Part shown: in pieces, positions 6,211 to 14,831 of the stretch
How the letters are laid out: each line of letters starts with the position of its first letter
How positions within the stretch are numbered: position 1 is the first letter of the stretch
Assembly (NCBI GenBank): GCA_031422195.1
Contig: JANOPZ010000099.1
Location: forward strand, 1-41,783
Reading direction: 5' to 3'
From: JALOTE01 sp031422195
GTDB lineage: Bacteria; Pseudomonadota; Alphaproteobacteria; Rhizobiales; Rhizobiaceae
DNA: 41,783 nt
The notes under the pieces: model-generated
Database searches by the model: none
Seen by the model: only the letters and a program-made list of their open reading frames with translations
What the model was told of the DNA's origin: nothing
Position numbers and translations under genes: made by a program

Positions 6211-8196
6211 TCAGCCGATCTTACCGCCGCCTTGCTTTTGCACAACCACTACGGCTGGGCGTGTTGGCATACCCGCTTTGAAATCCGGCCATTGCGTTGC
6301 TGGCGCTTCGAACGTGGCAAGACCTGCATCGCCGGGATGTTGAACGGCCAAAAACAGCGTTTCATTGTTCGTTGTAAACAACGGACCGCACATTTCTGCG
6401 CCTACCGGCACACGAAAGAATAGTTTTGATGTTCCGCGGGCTTCACCGTCGGTATCCACTGCCCACAAGCCGTCTGTCCGCCCTGTTACCTTTTCATTGT
6501 TGCCATCCGTCGAAACCCACAGGCGGCCATCTGCATCAATCGCGCAATTATCCGGCATTCCGAACCAGCCATTCTTGGTTGTTGACGTTGAAAACGACGC
6601 ACCAATTTCAGCAATTGCAGGGTCACCGCATTTTAACAGCACATCCCATTTTGATCGTGTTGATGCAAAATCGCCATCGGTTTCTGTGATTTCAATGATA
6701 TGACCGAAAGCATTTTCGGCGCGTGGATTGGCTGCATCAATCTGGTCAGCTTTGCGTCGCGTGTTGTTGGTGAGCATACAATAGACCTTGCCGGTCTTGG
6801 CATTAGGCTGCACATCTTCCGGACGATCCATTTTGGTTGCGCCCAGCACATCGCCCGCACGACGTGCTTCGATGACCACATCTGCTTGGCTGGCAAAACC
6901 GTTTTCTGCGGTCAACGGCCCTACACCATGTGTAAGCGGCAACCATTCCATGGTGCCGTCCGCATCAAACCGGGCAACATAAAGCGTGCCCTCGTCGAGG
7001 AGGTTCATATTGGCAGCCCGGTCGGCAGGGTTGAAAATGCCTTTGCTGACAAATTTATAGATATAGTCGAAACGCTCGTCATCGCCTGAATAGGAAACAA
7101 CGCGGCCATCTTTGTTGACAATAGTTTCACATCCCTCATGTTTGAACCGGCCAAGGGCGGTACGTTTTTTTGGAGTGGAGGTCGCGTCAAGCGGATCAAC
7201 TTCAACAATCCAACCGAACCGATTGGCCTCGTTAGGCTCTTTTGAAACATCAAACCGGTCGTGGAATTTGCCCCAGTTATATGAACCCGCTGGGGCTCCA
7301 ACACGTTTATAATTGGCAAACTCTGGTGCGGTTTCTTCCATTTTACCCATAAAATACCCATGGAAGTTTTCTTCCGCCATCAAATATGTGCCCCAGGGCG
7401 ACATACCACCGGCGCAATTGTTAAGCGTTCCATAAACTTTGGTGCCGGATGCATCTGCATTGGTTTTAAGGCGGTCATGCCCTGCGGCAGGGCCTGTGAC
7501 CAGCATTTCTGTGCCAACATGGACACGGCGGTTGAACTTGCTATCGAGCACGGGCGCCCATTTGCCGTCTGTTTTAGCAATCTCAATAATCGTGCCGCCA
7601 TGGGCCGCCATTTCAATATCAACCAGCGCTTTGGTCCATTCGCCCATTTTAACTTCGTCTTCGCCCTTATCGTTTTTGCCGACTGTGGCCCAAGCCGGGA
7701 ACATTAATTCAGGGTTGGTATACTCATGATTGACCACCAGAATGCCCCGGTCGTTTGCGCCTTCAATCGGGAAAAACCCAACATAATCATTATTATAGCC
7801 GAACTGTTTGGCTTGAGCCTCAGCGCTCTGATTCAAAGGGTCAAATTCAGGCGCATCAGCCAAAACCTTGTCACCCCACCGGATGAGCACATCGGCATCA
7901 TAGCCCGGCGCAACGAAATGGTTCGTGTCGATAGCAACATCAATCTCGTCAAAATTAAACACCGAGCCAGTTGCCGCATTTGCTTCGTCTGCCAGCATCA
8001 ACGCCATCGGGCTGACGGTGGCAGCAATGGCCGCTACCGCCAGCGAACCGCCAAGAAATCCGCGGCGCGAAAAACGACGGTTGATAATGTCGCCCATCGT
8101 TGGGTTGTCAGATGAATTGCGTCCGACATCCTCACCCTCTTCGATCACTTGAGCGGGTGTTTTGATATTGAGAATACTTTTTTGATGAATTGTCAT
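6211..8196 (-). CDS. PhoX family phosphatase (DUF839), Tat-exported
   Basis: A 661-residue protein of the PhoX/DUF839 family, monomeric metal-dependent phosphatases exported folded through the Tat system. The twin-arginine motif SRRGFL is at residues 43-48 (N-region NRRFSRRGF), followed by a hydrophobic stretch GGSLAVAAIAATVSP and a likely cleavage after NAA. Family marks include VVNHEYTNPELMFP, the NNCAGGMSPWGTYLMAEE-like stretch, GWIVEVDPLD, and a KVSGRTDG-like late loop. I chose the ATG at 8196: upstream codons to 8289 would add 31 residues with no family match, and AGAGGC lies about 7 nt before 8196. A Pho-box-like element is found about 80-100 bp upstream. The expected role is releasing phosphate from organic phosphate esters outside the cytoplasm. 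Confidence 0.9.
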   Translation of the reverse strand: MTIHQKSILNIKTPAQVIEEGEDVGRNSSDNPTMGDIINRRFSRRGFLGGSLAVAAIAATVSPMALMLADEANAATGSVFNFDEIDVAIDTNHFVAPGYDADVLIRWGDKVLADAPEFDPLNQSAEAQAKQFGYNNDYVGFFPIEGANDRGILVVNHEYTNPELMFPAWATVGKNDKGEDEVKMGEWTKALVDIEMAAHGGTIIEIAKTDGKWAPVLDSKFNRRVHVGTEMLVTGPAAGHDRLKTNADASGTKVYGTLNNCAGGMSPWGTYLMAEENFHGYFMGKMEETAPEFANYKRVGAPAGSYNWGKFHDRFDVSKEPNEANRFGWIVEVDPLDATSTPKKRTALGRFKHEGCETIVNKDGRVVSYSGDDERFDYIYKFVSKGIFNPADRAANMNLLDEGTLYVARFDADGTMEWLPLTHGVGPLTAENGFASQADVVIEARRAGDVLGATKMDRPEDVQPNAKTGKVYCMLTNNTRRKADQIDAANPRAENAFGHIIEITETDGDFASTRSKWDVLLKCGDPAIAEIGASFSTSTTKNGWFGMPDNCAIDADGRLWVSTDGNNEKVTGRTDGLWAVDTDGEARGTSKLFFRVPVGAEMCGPLFTTNNETLFLAVQHPGDAGLATFEAPATQWPDFKAGMPTRPAVVVVQKQGGGKIG

Positions 8197-8275
8197 GGTT
8201 CTGCCTCTGCTGTTGGGCACGCTGCCACGCAACTTTGGCATGGTCAAACATGCTTCAAAGTGGCTACGTTGAATT

Positions 8276-8294
8276 TGCAACAAGGGCATGACAC
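8276..8294 (-). promoter_or_regulatory. candidate PhoB (Pho box) site upstream of phoX
   Basis: On the minus strand GTGTCAT-GCCC-TTGTTGC resembles the Pho box pattern CTGTCAT-N4-CTGTCA: six of seven bases match in the first half, about four of seven in the second. It lies 80-98 bp upstream of the phoX ATG, in the 111-bp gap after trmJ. The second half is weak, so this is only a candidate. Confidence 0.3.
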
Positions 8295-8307
8295 GACCGA
8301 ACGGGCG

Positions 8308-9078
8308 CTATTCTGGCCCGTCATCATTATCTTTTCGCCTAACGCCAAACCGCTCAAACGCTGCAAACATTCCGCGCAGCAATGATATTTCTTGAATTGT
8401 GAAACCGGGGCGCGACATCAATGCGCGCAGGCTTTCCAGATGCACTGATTTTTTCTCTTTCGGTTTGAAAAACCCGCGTTGCTCAAGCGCCGGTTCCAAC
8501 CAATCAAGAAACGAGAATAAAACACTTTTGGGCGCCTGCGGCATATCCACAGCGTCAAACGGAGTGGCGTCGGGCGCAATAAGCCCGTGCCGCATCCACT
8601 CATAGGCCATCAATAAAACAGATTGCGCAATGTTAAGCGACGCAAATTCTGCGTTCACGGGAAACGTACAAATCACATCCGCACGGCTGATTTCCTCGTT
8701 TGAAAGTCCGGATTTTTCTCGCCCAAATAAAATTGCAGAGCGCATGCCTTGGCTTTCGCTGACGCGGCATTGCGCAATGGCCCGTTCAGGCCCAAATACA
8801 GGTTTGAAATTGTCACGCTGGCGGGCTGTGGTTGCGACCACATAAGTAACGTCCTCCAATGCCTGTTCCAGCGTTTCAAACACCGGCGCATTGCGGATGA
8901 TGTGATCAGCGCTTGCCGAGGCAGCATAGGTTTTGTCGGTTAGCCAGCCCTCGCGCGGAGCCACAAGCCGCAATTCTTCCATGCCAAAATTGGCCATGGC
9001 ACGCGCCACCATCCCAATGTTTTCACCAAGCTGTGGGCCGACAAGAATTATTATGGGCGGCAAATATTTAACTGTCAT
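8308..9078 (-). CDS. trmJ: tRNA (cytidine/uridine-2'-O-)-methyltransferase TrmJ
   Basis: A 256-residue SPOUT (TrmH-type) methyltransferase with the three family motifs: LVGPQLGENIGMVARAMANFG (12-32), ILFGREKSGLSNEE (116-129) and FPVNAEFASLNIAQSV (139-154). An extra C-terminal helical region of about 90 residues is typical of TrmJ, which methylates the ribose of residue 32 in tRNAs, near the site modified by TtcA. The frame could open with TTG at 9081, but ATG at 9078 is preferred with GAGGG 4 nt upstream. phoX follows on the same strand after about 110 bp. Substrate assignment is by family. Confidence 0.9.
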   Translation of the reverse strand: MTVKYLPPIIILVGPQLGENIGMVARAMANFGMEELRLVAPREGWLTDKTYAASASADHIIRNAPVFETLEQALEDVTYVVATTARQRDNFKPVFGPERAIAQCRVSESQGMRSAILFGREKSGLSNEEISRADVICTFPVNAEFASLNIAQSVLLMAYEWMRHGLIAPDATPFDAVDMPQAPKSVLFSFLDWLEPALEQRGFFKPKEKKSVHLESLRALMSRPGFTIQEISLLRGMFAAFERFGVRRKDNDDGPE

Positions 9079-9327
9079 CAAACCCTCAATTCAAAACGGT
9101 GCGTGCGGGATGCCGATAGCATGGCAGTGTAAAACCCTTCCTTCGATTGCACACCCATTTTACATGGTGAAGCCGCGCATTCCCCCGTCCCGAACCGCGA
9201 AGAATGAGGGTCCTTAAGATAAGTGGGAATTGAAACTGACACGTAAACCCGCGTTGCTCCATGAGATTGGCTGCGTTATAGCGGTTTCAAAAGCAAAACA
9301 ACTAAGCGAAATAGAACGGATCTTTCC

Positions 9328-10542
9328 ATGAATAAAATTAAAGTCGCAAATCCGGTTGTTGATCTCGATGGCGATGAAATGACCCGCATCATCTGGGATT
9401 TCATCAAAGAAAAGCTGATCCACCCTTATCTCGACCTGAATATTGAATATTATGACCTGTCCGTGGAAAACCGTGACGCCACCAACGACCAGGTCACAAT
9501 AGATGCGGCCCACGCCATTAAAAAGCATGGCGTCGGCATAAAGTGCGCAACGATCACGCCGGACGAACAGCGCGTTGTAGAATTCAAACTCAAAAAAATG
9601 TGGAAAAGCCCGAATGGCACTATTCGCAACATTTTGGGCGGTGTGATTTTCCGTGAACCTATCATTTGCTCCAACGTTCCGCGCCTCGTGCCAGGCTGGA
9701 CCAAGCCGATTATCGTTGGCCGCCACGCCTTTGGTGACCAATACCGCGCGACCGATTTCCTCTACCCCGGCAAAGGCAAACTCTCGATCAAATTCGTTGG
9801 TGAAGATGGCGCCGTTATTGAACACGAAGTTTATGATGCCCCGAGCGCAGGCGTTGCGATGGCAATGTACAATGTTGATGATTCGATCCGCGAGTTTGCC
9901 CGCGCTTCCCTGAATTACGGCTTGCAGCGTGGCCTACCGGTTTATCTTTCGACCAAAAATACCATTCTCAAAGCTTATGACGGCCGTTTCAAAGACATTT
10001 TTGAAGAAGTGTTCAATGCCGAATTTGCCAAAGGCTTCAAAGAAAAGAAAATCACATATGAGCACCGCTTGATCGACGATATGGTCGCCTCAGCCCTCAA
10101 ATGGTCGGGCGGCTATGTTTGGGCCTGCAAAAACTATGATGGGGACGTTCAGTCTGATATCGTGGCGCAAGGCTTTGGCTCACTTGGCCTAATGACTTCG
10201 GTTCTCATGACTCCAGACGGCAAAACCGTGGAAGCCGAAGCCGCGCACGGTACGGTAACCCGCCATTACCGCCAACATCAAAAAGGCGAAGAAACATCCA
10301 CAAATTCTATCGCGTCAATCTTTGCATGGACACGCGGCCTTGCGCACCGTGCCAAGCTGGATGACAACTCAGAGTTGATGCGCTTTGCTGACACTTTGGA
10401 GAAAGTCTGCGTCGCTACCGTTGAAAGCGGTTACATGACCAAGGATTTGGCGCTGCTAATCGGCCCCGATCAGCGTTGGCTATCAACCAGCGGCTTCCTC
10501 GACAAGATCGACGAAAACCTGCGCAAGGCAATGGCAGCTTAA
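9328..10542 (+). CDS. icd: NADP-dependent isocitrate dehydrogenase
   Basis: A 404-residue homodimeric, eukaryote-like NADP isocitrate dehydrogenase, which oxidatively decarboxylates isocitrate to 2-oxoglutarate in the TCA cycle. Substrate-site residues are in SPNGTIRNILGG (94-105) and GRHAFGDQYRATD (131-143). The family signature NYDGDVQSDIVAQGFGSLGLM occupies 269-289, and AHGTVTRHY (306-314) contributes NADP contacts. Length is normal. It is the first gene of a short transcript with the GNAT gene 3 nt behind it. The upstream 246 bp divides it from divergent trmJ and must hold both promoters; I see no recognisable operator there. Confidence 0.97.
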   Translation: MNKIKVANPVVDLDGDEMTRIIWDFIKEKLIHPYLDLNIEYYDLSVENRDATNDQVTIDAAHAIKKHGVGIKCATITPDEQRVVEFKLKKMWKSPNGTIRNILGGVIFREPIICSNVPRLVPGWTKPIIVGRHAFGDQYRATDFLYPGKGKLSIKFVGEDGAVIEHEVYDAPSAGVAMAMYNVDDSIREFARASLNYGLQRGLPVYLSTKNTILKAYDGRFKDIFEEVFNAEFAKGFKEKKITYEHRLIDDMVASALKWSGGYVWACKNYDGDVQSDIVAQGFGSLGLMTSVLMTPDGKTVEAEAAHGTVTRHYRQHQKGEETSTNSIASIFAWTRGLAHRAKLDDNSELMRFADTLEKVCVATVESGYMTKDLALLIGPDQRWLSTSGFLDKIDENLRKAMAA

Positions 10543-10545
10543 AAC

Positions 10546-10989
10546 GTGTCGAATATCAAAGTGCGCCCTTTGACGCCCGGGGATTTTGCCGAATGGCGTG
10601 TCCTTTGGCAGGGCTATATCACGTATTACAACTCTTCATTGCCGGAGCGCATTACGCAAATGACATGGAGCCGCATGCACGATCCTTATGTGCCCATGCA
10701 GGGTTGGTGTGCCGTTAGTGGCAATGGCAAAATGAACGGAATTGTCCACGCTTTGGAGCGTCTGTCGACTTGGAGTGACGTTCCTTACATATATCTGGAA
10801 GACTTGTTTGTTGCGCCCGATGCGCGCACCGGCGGCATTGGTCGTGCTTTGATCGAGGCCGTTTATGCCCATGCCGATTCGATCGACTGCGGCCGGGTCT
10901 ATTGGCATACCAAAACAGACAATTTGATTGCGCAAAAACTGTATGACCGCATCGCGAGCGACAAGAGTTTTATGATGTATAAAAGATAG
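10546..10989 (+). CDS. GNAT family N-acetyltransferase
   Basis: A 147-residue single GNAT domain. The acetyl-CoA-binding motif A is visible as LEDLFVAPDARTGGIGRALIEAV (about 84-106), with R-x-x-G-x-G/A written as RTGGIGRA. The later DNLIAQKLYDR segment and a terminal SFMMYKR are typical of the fold's end. It opens with GTG at 10546, three bases after the icd stop, without a good ribosome binding site, so translation is probably coupled to icd. The substrate is unknown. Close linkage to icd may only be transcriptional convenience. Confidence 0.88.
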   Translation: MSNIKVRPLTPGDFAEWRVLWQGYITYYNSSLPERITQMTWSRMHDPYVPMQGWCAVSGNGKMNGIVHALERLSTWSDVPYIYLEDLFVAPDARTGGIGRALIEAVYAHADSIDCGRVYWHTKTDNLIAQKLYDRIASDKSFMMYKR

Positions 10990-11085
10990 CGACACATGGG
11001 CTGTTGCAAAACAGGTTATAACGAAACGGGCTTTTATGATGCCGGCTGTTCTGTGATATTTCAACCGAGCAGATTTCAAACAATC

Positions 11086-11553
11086 TTAGCCAAATAATTT
11101 TTCTTGACTGCCATTGAGTTCATCTCGGGTTTGCGTTGCAACCGCCATCAACATGCGAAATGCTTGGGGCGATAGATGACCCTCGTCTGGCACAAATCGA
11201 CCAATCGTGCTTGGCTGAATTGAAAGCTGTTTGAAATTCTCAGACATAAAAGTCATTGAGTGCAGCATAGACCAGTTGCTGAATTCATGCTTATCCGCAT
11301 TGGAAAACCAGATAATGCGCAAGTTACTGTGGCGCGGGTCGTCTTTAATTTTGCCAAAAATTGAAATGATACTGTCAAAATCACCCTGCAATATCTGCAA
11401 AAACTTATTTTGGTAGTAAAATAGGAAACCACGCACATCATATAAATCATTATTATATTCAGCGTGTTTCTGCATATTTTGCAGTTCAGTACCAACTGCT
11501 TCGCCAAAAACAGTCATGTTACAATCACTGACATATACCAATGAAAAAATCAT
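11086..11553 (-). CDS. BLUF-domain blue-light photoreceptor (stand-alone)
   Basis: A 155-residue protein that is essentially a single BLUF (FAD-binding blue-light sensing) domain plus a helical tail. All photochemical residues can be found: Tyr7 (SLVYVS), Asn35 (YNNDLYDVRG), Gln53 (NKFLQILQG), Trp94 and Met96 (FSNWSM). The spacings match AppA-type BLUF domains except for four extra residues between Tyr7 and Asn35. There is no fused output domain, so signalling would be by protein contact. The start ATG has GAGGG 4 nt upstream. The gene is downstream of alaS on the same strand but separated by 380 bp of AT-rich DNA with CtrA-like boxes, suggesting its own regulated promoter. Its target is not deducible from the sequence. 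Confidence 0.9.
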   Translation of the reverse strand: MIFSLVYVSDCNMTVFGEAVGTELQNMQKHAEYNNDLYDVRGFLFYYQNKFLQILQGDFDSIISIFGKIKDDPRHSNLRIIWFSNADKHEFSNWSMLHSMTFMSENFKQLSIQPSTIGRFVPDEGHLSPQAFRMLMAVATQTRDELNGSQEKLFG

Positions 11554-11811
11554 AATTCCCTCACCAATTCAATTGAAAGCACAAAAGCGAAAACCAAAAA
11601 ACAAGCGCCAGCACTTAAAGATGCGAACTCTACTCGTTTCGACGATTTACGACGCTTCGATAAAAACCGCTAACACCGGCAGTATTTGACACGCTTGGAA
11701 TTATTATTTGACTGTACAACGTCTTACGATTGAAAGAGGACGTCATATTCAGCAATAAAGCAATCTGAATATAGTATAGCTCATTAATTCAGCGATCAAA
11801 TCCAATAACAA

Positions 11812-11826
11812 TTAACTATATATTAA
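11812..11826. promoter_or_regulatory. candidate CtrA site 1 (TTAA-N7-TTAA)
   Basis: TTAA-CTATATA-TTAA fits the CtrA consensus of two TTAA half sites seven bases apart. A partial copy, TTAA-CTAATTT-TTAG, follows at 11834-11848 with one mismatch. AT-rich DNA raises the chance rate of such matches. Confidence 0.4.
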
Positions 11827-11855
11827 TCAAAAATTAACTAATTTTTAGCTAATTG

Positions 11856-11871
11856 TTAACCATCTGTTAAC
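11856..11871. promoter_or_regulatory. candidate CtrA site 2 (TTAACCATCTGTTAAC)
   Basis: This is a complete match to TTAA-N7-TTAAC and also begins with TTAACCAT, the full left half seen in Caulobacter CtrA sites. It lies about 305 bp upstream of the BLUF start codon, in the same region as site 1. CckA, the kinase that controls CtrA, is encoded in this window at 18743-21361. Confidence 0.5.
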
Positions 11872-11933
11872 TACCTAGTATTTTTAAGGTTAACGGTAAG
11901 TAAAAAGACTATTAATATATTTGAATGCAATAA

Positions 11934-14648
11934 TCACGCTGCGACAATCGAGCGCACTGCCGAAATTGCAATTTCTGCTTGACTGCCATCCGGCCCGCCT
12001 GCCTGAGCCATATCCGGTCTGCCGCCGCCACCTTTGCCGCCCATCACATCAGCGGCGATTCGCACCAAATCGACCGCGTTATGCGCGCCAGTTAGATCAT
12101 TGGTAACGCCGACAACCACCGATCCTTTACCCTCATCATCAACGCTAATGAAAGCAACTATGCCGGAAACGAGCAGCTTCTTTGCGTCATCAACCATTGG
12201 TTTCAAATCTTTTGGTGAAACGCCGGTAACAACTTTACCGATAAATTTGATACCGTTGATCACCTCATGAGTATTAACATGATCATCCCGGCTGCCACCG
12301 CCAATTGCCAATTGACGGCGTGCATCTTTGAGTTCACGCTCCATCTGTCTGCGCTCTTCCACCAATGCGGAAACGCGCTCACCAACATCCGCAGTGGTCG
12401 TTTTCAGAGTGTCAGCAATTGCCTTAAGGCGTTGATCTTGCTCGCCTAGATAGCGGCGCGCTGCTTCGCCGGATAGCGCTTCCAAACGGCGAACGCCGGA
12501 AGCAACCGCGCTCTCTGAAACAATTTTAATCAATCCAATTTCGCCGGTCGCGGCAACATGCGTGCCGCCGCAGAGTTCCACTGAGTAGCGCCCTAACCCA
12601 GCTTCCGAATTGCCCAAATCGTTGCCCAAGTCGCCACTCAAGAGATTTCCCGAGAGATTTCCCAACAGATTTCCCATGGAAACAACACGTACTTCATCCC
12701 CATATTTCTCGCCGAACAAAGCGCGCGCTCCGGATTCAATGGCATCGTCAACACCCATAATGCGTGTGACCACAGCTGTATTTTGCAAAACAACGGCATT
12801 GGCGATGTCTTCAATGCGCGAAAGCTCATCTACTGAAATGGCCCGTTGTTGAGAAAAATCAAAACGCAAGCGATCCGGTGTTACTAACGACCCCTTTTGC
12901 GCAACATGATCCCCCAAGGTTTGGCGCAAAGCTTCATGCAGCAAATGAGTTGCTGAATGATGACCCGCTAAACGGGAGCGACGGTTTGGATCAACGGTCA
13001 GCCGCGCAGCGTCTCCAGCTTTGACGCTGCCTTTTGAAACACAGCCAATATGGACAGATAGTTTTCCCGCACGTTTCACGGTCTCACGCACAATGATCTC
13101 AAACCCATCGCCGGTTACAATGCCAGCGTCGCCTTGCTGCCCACCCGATTCGGCATAAAACGGAGTTTGGTTGGCGATAAAGGAAATCTCGTCACCTGTG
13201 TTGGCCACAGAAACGCGTCCGCCGTTTTGCACAATCGCGCTGACGACACCCTCGCAATCAGTGCGAGCATAACCCAAAAATTCCGACGCGCCAAATTCCT
13301 CAGCCAAGACAAACCATATGGTTTCATTTGCCGTGTCGCCTGAACCCGCCCATGAGGCGCGGGCTTCAGCCTTTTGACGCTCCATTGCGGCTTTGAAACC
13401 TGCTTCATCGACGCTGATATCGCGGGCACGAAGCGCATCCTGGGTCAGATCAAGAGGAAAACCAAATGTATCATACAGCTTAAATGCAGTGTCGCCCGCC
13501 AAGGTATCCCCAGCGCTTAACGCAGCCGTTGCATCATCCAGCAAGATCAAACCACGCTCAAGTGTGGCACGAAACCGTGTTTCTTCCAGCTTCAATGTTT
13601 CTGTAATCAAAGCCTCAGCGCGGAGAATTTCGGGGTAGGCTTTGCCCATCAAACCCGTAAGCGTAGGTACCAATTGCCACATCACCGGATGGCGGGCGCC
13701 AAGCAAATGGGCGTGCCGCATCGCGCGGCGCATGATGCGGCGCAAAACATAGCCGCGGCCCTCATTTGACGGTAAAACGCCATCGGCAATCAGAAATGAC
13801 ACAGCACGCAAATGATCCGCGATTACGCGGTGGCTGGGGCGCGCGGCACCTTCAGCCTTAACACCGATCACACTTTCAGATGCAGCAATCAATGTGCGGA
13901 ATAAATCAGTTTCGTAATTGCTTTTGACACCCTGCAAAATGCCGGACATGCGCTCAAGGCCCATGCCGGTGTCGATGGATGGGCGCGGAAGATTAACGCG
14001 CGTTGCTGCATCCACTTGCTCATATTGCATAAAGACAAGATTCCAGAACTCTAAAAACCGGTCGCCATCTTGGTCAGCGCTGCCCGGAGGGCCACCAGCC
14101 AGTTCATCACCCTGATCAATAAATATCTCCGAACACGGACCGCATGGCCCTGTATCGCCCATGGCCCAAAAATTATCAGATGTGGGGATTCGGATGATAC
14201 GGTGGTCTTCCAACCCAGCAATCTTTTTCCAAAGCGATGCAGCCTCTTCATCAGTATGATAAACGGTCACCAACAATTTATCGGGCTTCAGGCCATACTC
14301 CTTGGTCACCAACTCCCAAGCGTGATGAATGGCTTGCTCTTTGAAATAATCGCCAAATGAGAAATTGCCGAGCATTTCAAAAAACGTATGGTGGCGGGCA
14401 GTGTAACCCACATTATCCAAATCATTATGCTTTCCGCCCGCGCGAACACATTTCTGGGCCGTTGCAGCGCGAGAGTACGGGCGTTTCTCGAGACCCGTAA
14501 ATACGTTCTTGAACTGCACCATGCCCGCATTCGTGAACATTAATGTCGGGTCATTTTGGGGAACGAGCGGGCTTGATGGCAAAACTTCATGGCCATTGCG
14601 CTTAAAATAGTCGAGAAACGTCGACCGGATATCGCTAACACTGACCAT
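11934..14648 (-). CDS. alaS: alanyl-tRNA synthetase
   Basis: A 904-residue class II synthetase that charges tRNA-Ala and edits mischarged tRNA. The N-terminal aminoacylation domain shows motif-1-like FLDYFKRNGHEVLPSSPLVP, the TFFEMLGNFSFGDYFK stretch and NLVFMQY. The editing domain shows the zinc-binding HHSATHLLHEALR and the later SVELCGGTHV. A C-terminal coiled coil and the C-Ala domain with a GGKGGGGRPDMAQAGG end are present. The ATG at 14648 is chosen over the one at 14666: GGGAG lies 6 nt before it and the family begins near MVSVSDIR. Between VVSM and RYSVELCGG there is an unusual Gly-Asn-Leu repeat of about 23 residues (12606-12674) not seen in ordinary AlaRS. Confidence 0.97.
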   Translation of the reverse strand: MVSVSDIRSTFLDYFKRNGHEVLPSSPLVPQNDPTLMFTNAGMVQFKNVFTGLEKRPYSRAATAQKCVRAGGKHNDLDNVGYTARHHTFFEMLGNFSFGDYFKEQAIHHAWELVTKEYGLKPDKLLVTVYHTDEEAASLWKKIAGLEDHRIIRIPTSDNFWAMGDTGPCGPCSEIFIDQGDELAGGPPGSADQDGDRFLEFWNLVFMQYEQVDAATRVNLPRPSIDTGMGLERMSGILQGVKSNYETDLFRTLIAASESVIGVKAEGAARPSHRVIADHLRAVSFLIADGVLPSNEGRGYVLRRIMRRAMRHAHLLGARHPVMWQLVPTLTGLMGKAYPEILRAEALITETLKLEETRFRATLERGLILLDDATAALSAGDTLAGDTAFKLYDTFGFPLDLTQDALRARDISVDEAGFKAAMERQKAEARASWAGSGDTANETIWFVLAEEFGASEFLGYARTDCEGVVSAIVQNGGRVSVANTGDEISFIANQTPFYAESGGQQGDAGIVTGDGFEIIVRETVKRAGKLSVHIGCVSKGSVKAGDAARLTVDPNRRSRLAGHHSATHLLHEALRQTLGDHVAQKGSLVTPDRLRFDFSQQRAISVDELSRIEDIANAVVLQNTAVVTRIMGVDDAIESGARALFGEKYGDEVRVVSMGNLLGNLSGNLLSGDLGNDLGNSEAGLGRYSVELCGGTHVAATGEIGLIKIVSESAVASGVRRLEALSGEAARRYLGEQDQRLKAIADTLKTTTADVGERVSALVEERRQMERELKDARRQLAIGGGSRDDHVNTHEVINGIKFIGKVVTGVSPKDLKPMVDDAKKLLVSGIVAFISVDDEGKGSVVVGVTNDLTGAHNAVDLVRIAADVMGGKGGGGRPDMAQAGGPDGSQAEIAISAVRSIVAA
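12606..12674 (-). repeat. degenerate 12-nt tandem repeat inside alaS
   Basis: The minus strand reads GGAAATCTGTTG, GGAAATCTCTCG, GGAAATCTCTTG, then AGT and a second degenerate set built on GGCGACTTG, GGCAACGATTTG and GGCAATTCG. The protein is GNLL-GNLS-GNLL-S-GDL-GNDL-GNS. The array is in frame and lies just before the SVELCGG motif of the editing domain. Confidence 0.88.
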
Positions 14649-14780
14649 TTTAAGCTCCCAACACAATCGACAGACTTAGGCTGCGCTTAACTTGAAATAA
14701 CCGCGACAGCGCCGGACTTCTAGCCATGCCATGCAAGGCTGTCCACTGTTCTGCGCAATTTCCTAACCGCTTAGACAAAT

Positions 14781-14803
14781 GAAAACGGGCACCGAAGCGC
14801 CCG
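14781..14803 (-). terminator. rho-independent terminator of recA
   Basis: Minus strand CGGGCGC-TTCG-GTGCCCG followed by TTTTC: a 7-bp stem with one G-T pair and a stable UUCG tetraloop, 28 nt after the recA stop and before alaS. The T run is short, so termination may be partial. Confidence 0.75.
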
Positions 14804-14831
14804 CCTTAACCCAAATGAGCACTGGCTGATG

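Larger units (their letters stand above)
11554..11933. promoter_or_regulatory. 380-bp gene-free AT-rich region between BLUF gene and alaS
   Basis: No convincing coding frame. The half nearest alaS (about 11750-11933) is strongly AT-rich and has GTTAAC three times (11855-11860, 11866-11871, 11889-11894) together with CtrA-type spaced TTAA pairs listed separately. It must contain the 3' end of the alaS transcript and the promoter of the minus-strand BLUF gene. I see no hairpin followed by a T run that would terminate alaS. Confidence 0.6.
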
